From Chitinophagaceae bacterium (GTDB lineage Bacteria; Bacteroidota; Bacteroidia; Chitinophagales; Chitinophagaceae), in the NCBI GenBank assembly GCA_016786525.1, contig JAEUVW010000280.1, positions 1 through 26,306 on the forward strand: a stretch of DNA of 26,306 nt. The letters run 5' to 3'. How positions within the stretch are numbered: the stretch's first letter is position 1; every line of letters starts with the position of its first letter. The translations under genes and the position numbers were made by a program. The notes under the pieces were generated by a model, which saw only the letters and a program-made list of their open reading frames with translations, did no database searches and was not told the DNA's origin. Positions 22,521-26,306 of this stretch are shown here, piece after piece.

Positions 22521-23213
22521 CTAGAATATTCCGGCGAAGGCATTCAGGATGGAGCGTCCATCCATATTGTTCAGTTCTTTGCTGCAGGCGCGCTCCGGGT
22601 GCGGCATCATACCAAACACATTCTTACCGGCATTGCAGATACCTGCGATATTGTCTATGGCACCGTTGGGGTTGGCGTCGATGTGTACTTCGCCTTTCTC
22701 GTTGGCATATCGGAAAACGATCTGGTCATTGTCTTTCAACTGCTGCATGGTAGCGGCATCTGCATGGTAGCGGCCTTCTCCGTGCGCGATCGGGATCTGC
22801 AACGTACGGCCTTTTACGCCGTTGCTGATGATGTTGTCGCTGAATTCGTTTTTGATGTATACGTTTTTGCAGGCAAATTTCTGGTGGTCATTCTGCAGCA
22901 ATACGCCGGGCAGCAGGCCCGATTCGCAAAGGATCTGGAAGCCGTTGCAGACCCCCAGCACTTTTCCGCCCTCGTTTGCAAAGTTGATCACCTGCTCCAT
23001 CATTGGGCTGAAGCGCGCCAGTGCACCACAGCGCAGGTAATCTCCATAGGAAAATCCGCCCGGCAGTACAATACAGTCATCTTTGCCGAACATGCTCAGG
23101 TCGCGGTCTTTGTGCCACAGCATCACCACTTCGTGCTCCAGGTCGTAGCGCAGGGCATTATACATATCGCGGTCGCAGTTAGACCCTGGGAAAACAATAA
23201 CTCCAAATTTCAT
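22521..23213 (-). CDS. purQ: Phosphoribosylformylglycinamidine synthase subunit PurQ
   Basis: Glutaminase subunit of FGAM synthase, the fourth step of purine synthesis. It releases ammonia from glutamine and passes it to PurL in a PurS/PurQ/PurL complex. The 230-residue protein starts MKFGVIVFPGSNCDRD, typical of PurQ. The catalytic triad of class I glutamine amidotransferases is complete: C89 in GVCNGFQIL, and H205 and E207 in MMPHPERAC. The frame stays open well upstream, but those residues are not PurQ-like and overlap the preceding gene. The ATG at 23213 is 20 bases after the stop of the membrane-protein gene. A separate PurQ implies the small PurL type, with purL and purS elsewhere. Confidence 0.96.
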   Translation of the reverse strand: MKFGVIVFPGSNCDRDMYNALRYDLEHEVVMLWHKDRDLSMFGKDDCIVLPGGFSYGDYLRCGALARFSPMMEQVINFANEGGKVLGVCNGFQILCESGLLPGVLLQNDHQKFACKNVYIKNEFSDNIISNGVKGRTLQIPIAHGEGRYHADAATMQQLKDNDQIVFRYANEKGEVHIDANPNGAIDNIAGICNAGKNVFGMMPHPERACSKELNNMDGRSILNAFAGIF

Positions 23214-23233
23214 CTTCTTAAAAAAAATAAACT

Positions 23234-24220
23234 TTATAAAGGTAAAAACACTTGACAATACACTATGAAAGCCAGCACAAAATAAAAGCTGATTGCATTC
23301 ATTTTCCTGCTTCTTTCGTTGATAAACGCATGTGCCAAAATGAGACTCAGTGCCGGCAGGCATACCATCCATACAGCGCTTACCTCCTTGTCCGACACCA
23401 CGGCGGCAATCAGGGATACCACCAGTAAGGCCGTAATGGCGATCCAGCATCTGCGGATATAGATCGGCGCTTTGGGCAGGTTCGTCTGCATATTGTACAT
23501 ACTGACGGACAGCCAGATAATCAAGCCTGAAAAAACACCCAGGTAGTACTGTGCCGGTTTCAATTGGCTGGGCAAAGATACACCAAGGTCAGGCCATAAA
23601 GACAACAAATGCAATTTATCTGTACAAAAGAGCCAGACGGCAACCATATACAAGGGCATGGTCAGGCCCACGAGCATGATCATCCACTCCCTGAAGCTGA
23701 ATGGGCGCAGCACAATCAGGGAGAAAATAAGGAACAGGACGAGCGCCAGCGCCGAAAACTGGATCAGGCCGGCCACCATCAGGGCAAAGCCCAGGTTGAA
23801 GATGTATTTGCCGGCATTCTGCGCCTGCTTGAGCTGCAATAACTCGTTGATTACAAAAAGGATACAAAGGTTCACCAGCAGCATAGGGCTGAATTGGGCC
23901 AGGGCGGGATGCAGGGCGCTGAGGCTGAGACAGGCAAAAGCTACCAGGTAGGAGTTCTGTGCAAAAAGCCGGTGCCGGGCCGCTATCGCATTGAGCAACA
24001 AGGCCTGCAGGTAGACCAGCACTACGCCCAGGAAACTCCAGGCAAAGGCAGACCGGCCCAGCAGGAAAGACAGGACATGCAGAATCCATCCGTATACCAG
24101 CTGTGTCTCTGCAGCCTGTGGCAGCACAGGATGCATCAGGGATTGCAGCTGTGTACAAAGGGTAAAGATAAACAGTAGGATCGCCGTGTAAGGACTATTG
24201 TTGCGAACGAGGTGTAACAC
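23234..24220 (-). CDS. DUF6427-like polytopic membrane protein
   Basis: Hydrophobic protein of 328 residues with about ten predicted membrane segments. Length, the Bacteroidota context and the LVRNNSPYTAILL opening fit the DUF6427 family of inner-membrane proteins with no known function. I see no catalytic motif. The start is a GTG immediately preceded by an in-frame TGA, so translation cannot begin further upstream, and the next ATG would remove the first helix. It begins 14 bases after the stop of the 484-residue gene and ends 20 bases before purQ, so it belongs to the same transcription unit. Confidence 0.65.
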   Translation of the reverse strand: MLHLVRNNSPYTAILLFIFTLCTQLQSLMHPVLPQAAETQLVYGWILHVLSFLLGRSAFAWSFLGVVLVYLQALLLNAIAARHRLFAQNSYLVAFACLSLSALHPALAQFSPMLLVNLCILFVINELLQLKQAQNAGKYIFNLGFALMVAGLIQFSALALVLFLIFSLIVLRPFSFREWMIMLVGLTMPLYMVAVWLFCTDKLHLLSLWPDLGVSLPSQLKPAQYYLGVFSGLIIWLSVSMYNMQTNLPKAPIYIRRCWIAITALLVVSLIAAVVSDKEVSAVWMVCLPALSLILAHAFINERSRKMNAISFYFVLAFIVYCQVFLPL

Positions 24221-24234
24221 TCAGAAAATTTGTG

Positions 24235-25689
24235 CTAAAGTACAATTTTCGCAAAGCATATTTGCCTTTTGCGCAGGCAGGGCACTACGATTTCACGGCT
24301 GTCGACCTGCTTGCCCATGCGGGGCAGCCAGTCGGGATCATCGCTGTTGCCGGAATCCATGTACCCTACATTGACCTTGCCGTCGCCGGATACGGAAGAA
24401 AGCTGTATCCGGGAGCGCCTGCTGTTAAAGTCGTTGAACAGGAAGCCCAGGCCCCCGCCGGTATTCAGCAGGCTGTAAGAGGAAAACATGCCCCCGTCTT
24501 CCTGCGAATACTGCTCTTTGCGCAGGAAGGTATGCCATTCTTTTTCCTTATTGCCATTGTACGACAGCAGCAGGATATCGTTGTAATGAAATTCGCGGAT
24601 GGTCTGCGACATCATCGGGGAATAGTAGTAGGAGTAAAAGCCCATGCCGGGGATAAAGGTATTCTGCACGGTAATGTAGATCTCCTCAGCGGCGATCACG
24701 AAGCCACCGTCGTTTTTGATCACCAGCTGGTTGATCCGGAATTCATTCAGCGCGCGTTCCCTTTTCCGCCCCCCGGATTCACCCCGCATCTGGTCGTCGA
24801 AGGGTATGAAAAAAGGGGTATCGAAGCTCAGGGTATTCATGTCGAAAGTAGCGGCGGCCACCCCGTCGTTATTGCCATTCCTCTTTTCCGAATAGAACGA
24901 GGCAAAGTGTATCTTACCGTTGGCATTGTCCATCTTCTGGAAAGGGTATTCCAGGAAGTGGTCCCCGATCGCCATATCGGTGGTGCGGAAACGGCCTTCT
25001 TCTTTTTTCAGCGTCAGCAGGGTATACTCGTCGGAATAATTGCGGTTGCCGATCACTGTGTAAACCGGCAGGAAAAATACGCCGTCGTTGCTGAGCAGGG
25101 CCTCGCTATTGGCGATGGTATTGCCGGCTTTATAGTCCAGCTTTACCTTTTTCGTCACCTTCATCGTTGCGGGGTCCAGCCAGTACGCAGAGAAATCCAG
25201 GGTCTTGTTTTTGGCATGCGCACTGTATACGATAATGTGCTCCCTGTTTTCCGACACGGCAGAATTGAAAAATTCGCGGTCTGCGGAACCGAAAAAGCTG
25301 CTGCGCTTTTCATCGATTTTCAGGGGTGTCTTTTGCAGGATGCCTTTATCATTCAGCATCGCGGCATATTGTGTAATGCGCGTCCCATCCTGCTGCTGGT
25401 ACAGGACCAGCATTTGCTTTTCAAACGGGATAAAGCGTACCTGGTATATTTTTTCAGGGAAAAAATCGAGGATGACGGTAGCTGTCTTTTCCATCGCATC
25501 GTTGTACGCATCGAGGAAGTACTCTTTACCGTAGGAGCGGAAGGTATACAGGGTACCGTTTACCTTGCCGACAATACTCATGGTACCATTGCGCACATCG
25601 TAGTCGGCATATTCGGTATACAATACTTTTTGGGCAGCAGACGCCAGGAACAGCAAACAAAACTGCAGCAACAGGACGAAACGTTTCAT
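24235..25689 (-). CDS. Exported protein of unknown function (484 aa)
   Basis: Unrecognised exported protein, 484 residues. The N-terminus MKRFVLLLQFCLLFLASAAQK is a Sec signal peptide with cleavage after SAAQ, so the protein is periplasmic or outer-membrane associated. The mature part is rich in short beta-strand-like blocks alternating with turns (for example TYRSYGKEY-like and VYSAHAKNKTLDFSAYWLD segments), reminiscent of a beta-propeller, but no canonical repeat could be fixed. The ATG lies 2 bases after the stop of the preceding lipoprotein gene, so the two are translationally coupled and probably work together at the envelope. No enzyme motif was found. Confidence 0.75.
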   Translation of the reverse strand: MKRFVLLLQFCLLFLASAAQKVLYTEYADYDVRNGTMSIVGKVNGTLYTFRSYGKEYFLDAYNDAMEKTATVILDFFPEKIYQVRFIPFEKQMLVLYQQQDGTRITQYAAMLNDKGILQKTPLKIDEKRSSFFGSADREFFNSAVSENREHIIVYSAHAKNKTLDFSAYWLDPATMKVTKKVKLDYKAGNTIANSEALLSNDGVFFLPVYTVIGNRNYSDEYTLLTLKKEEGRFRTTDMAIGDHFLEYPFQKMDNANGKIHFASFYSEKRNGNNDGVAAATFDMNTLSFDTPFFIPFDDQMRGESGGRKRERALNEFRINQLVIKNDGGFVIAAEEIYITVQNTFIPGMGFYSYYYSPMMSQTIREFHYNDILLLSYNGNKEKEWHTFLRKEQYSQEDGGMFSSYSLLNTGGGLGFLFNDFNSRRSRIQLSSVSGDGKVNVGYMDSGNSDDPDWLPRMGKQVDSREIVVPCLRKRQICFAKIVL

Positions 25690-25691
25690 AG

Positions 25692-26021
25692 TCAGGGTGC
25701 GGGCTTAAGCGTATCTTTGGGCACAGCAAGCGTGTCGCTGTGCTTTGTTGAATCGGTTACCGGTAAAGATACAGGCAATTGGGCAAAGTTTCGAACACGC
25801 CCGGCCAGTATGGAATCCGTTTTTTCTTTCACTTCGATACTCATCCGGTCGCGCAGCAACTCGGCTTCCATTTCGATGATCTCCTGCTGTTGTATCCGGA
25901 ACAGAGAATCCGCCCGGGCCTGTTTTTGAGCCGGGCTTAACATCATACTCTTTTTGTCTGTACAGGATAACAGTGAGCAACAGCCGATCACTGTTAACAT
26001 CATATTTTTAAATCCCTTCAT
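25692..26021 (-). CDS. Small lipoprotein of unknown function
   Basis: Predicted lipoprotein of 109 residues. MKGFKNMMLTVIGCCSLLSC ends in the lipobox LLSC, giving lipidated Cys20 followed by TDKK. The mature part has a charged helical stretch (about 30-70, QARADSLFRIQQQEIIEMEAELLRDR), likely a short coiled coil, and ends in a Pro/Thr-rich tail. The frame extends to an ATG at 26246 but overlaps the divergent gene there. The ATG at 26021 has AGGGAAAG directly before it and begins the signal peptide. It heads an apparent operon with the 484-residue exported protein, the DUF6427-like protein, purQ and the UbiA-family gene. Confidence 0.78.
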   Translation of the reverse strand: MKGFKNMMLTVIGCCSLLSCTDKKSMMLSPAQKQARADSLFRIQQQEIIEMEAELLRDRMSIEVKEKTDSILAGRVRNFAQLPVSLPVTDSTKHSDTLAVPKDTLKPAP

Positions 26022-26030
26022 CTTTCCCTG

Positions 26031-26038
26031 CAAAGATA
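26031..26038 (-). promoter_or_regulatory. -7 promoter element of the lipoprotein-purQ-ubiA operon
   Basis: TATCTTTG on the minus strand matches TAnnTTTG fully and lies only 9 bases before the lipoprotein ATG, so the leader would be very short. No clear -33 box was found. Confidence 0.45.
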
Positions 26039-26150
26039 CTGTGCCCCGAACTGAAGGGCTGTTAAATTTAAACAGTGGTCTGCCCGGTCCGGCCGAAGGA
26101 AAAATACAGGGCCCGCTGCTGCCGGGTATCAATAGAAAATACCATGATCC

Positions 26151-26158
26151 TATCTTTG
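26151..26158 (+). promoter_or_regulatory. -7 promoter element of the right-edge gene
   Basis: TATCTTTG, again followed by CAG, lies 10 bases before the ATG at 26169. It mirrors the minus-strand element at 26031-26038 and makes a divergent promoter pair across about 110 bases. Confidence 0.45.
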
Positions 26159-26168
26159 CAGCTCCCTT

Positions 26169-26306
26169 ATGAAACACAGCATCCGCTTCCTCTTCTTTTT
26201 CCTGCTTTGCTCCTTTTGCGCTGCCGGCCGCAACATCAGGCTGCAATTCGTCGTACAGGACAGCAAAAAACAGCCTGTTGAGTTCGCGGCCATCTCCCTC
26301 TCTATC
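26169..26306 (+). CDS. Start of a probable TonB-dependent receptor or related outer-membrane protein (partial)
   Basis: Only the first 46 codons are in the window, and the frame is open to the edge. MKHSIRFLFFFLLCSFCAAG is a signal peptide. The following VVQDSKKQPVEFAAISLSI resembles the start of a carboxypeptidase-regulatory-like (CarboxypepD_reg-like) plug domain, which in Bacteroidota usually opens a TonB-dependent receptor or outer-membrane beta-barrel protein. The barrel itself cannot be seen, so the family is inferred from this short stretch alone. It is divergent from the lipoprotein operon. Confidence 0.55.
   Translation, partial: MKHSIRFLFFFLLCSFCAAGRNIRLQFVVQDSKKQPVEFAAISLSI

Noticed and set aside
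24232..25929. 565-residue plus-strand open frame opposite the 484-residue exported protein
   Set aside because: The minus-strand frame has a signal peptide and tight operon spacing; the plus frame has neither and spans two minus-strand genes.

Overview
The window looks like a chromosomal segment of a Bacteroidota bacterium, most likely of the Chitinophagaceae/Chitinophagales kind. The reasons are a PorP/SprF type IX secretion outer-membrane protein, an F-ATPase a subunit with an N-terminal signal peptide, several matches to the Bacteroidota promoter element TAnnTTTG, few Shine-Dalgarno sequences, and exported proteins ending their signal peptides in AQ. The placement rests on gene content and motifs only; no tree or search was run.

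Layout. Positions 1-5962 are mainly plus-strand housekeeping genes: recX, apaG, a minus-strand cysteine desulfurase, a bestrophin-type channel, mltG and a Tat-type, probably lipid-anchored FAD oxidase. Positions 5963-14900 are an accessory island on the minus strand. Its main gene encodes a 2125-residue exported SpvB/FG-GAP/YD-repeat (RHS) protein whose C-terminal tip resembles polymorphic toxin type 23. Two bases downstream is a small exported protein. Further on is a broken second toxin tip followed by a diverged relative of that small protein, and this second cassette is bracketed by diverged direct repeats. Upstream of the RHS gene lie its predicted promoter, a 13-bp tandem repeat, and a structured ~205-bp repeat in two copies.

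Positions 15025-19364 hold the F-ATP synthase cluster atpB-atpE-atpF-atpH-atpA on the minus strand. It ends in a strong terminator with no atpG behind it, and a near-identical palindromic repeat lies outside each end of the cluster. Next come a porP/sprF-like gene and dapB. An apparent minus-strand operon follows: small lipoprotein, 484-residue exported protein, DUF6427-like membrane protein, purQ and a UbiA-family prenyltransferase, with dapB possibly at its end. At the right edge a divergent plus-strand gene begins, probably a TonB-dependent receptor or a related outer-membrane protein.

The most interesting part is the island. Two copies of the arrangement [type 23-like toxin tip end] - [~200-residue Sec-exported protein sharing a WGK(F/Y) motif] suggest that the exported proteins are the partners of these tips, possibly a periplasmic immunity family I do not recognise. 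The island also contrasts sharply in base composition: the FG-GAP block, the toxin tip and the small genes are AT-rich, whereas the YD-repeat core is GC-rich.
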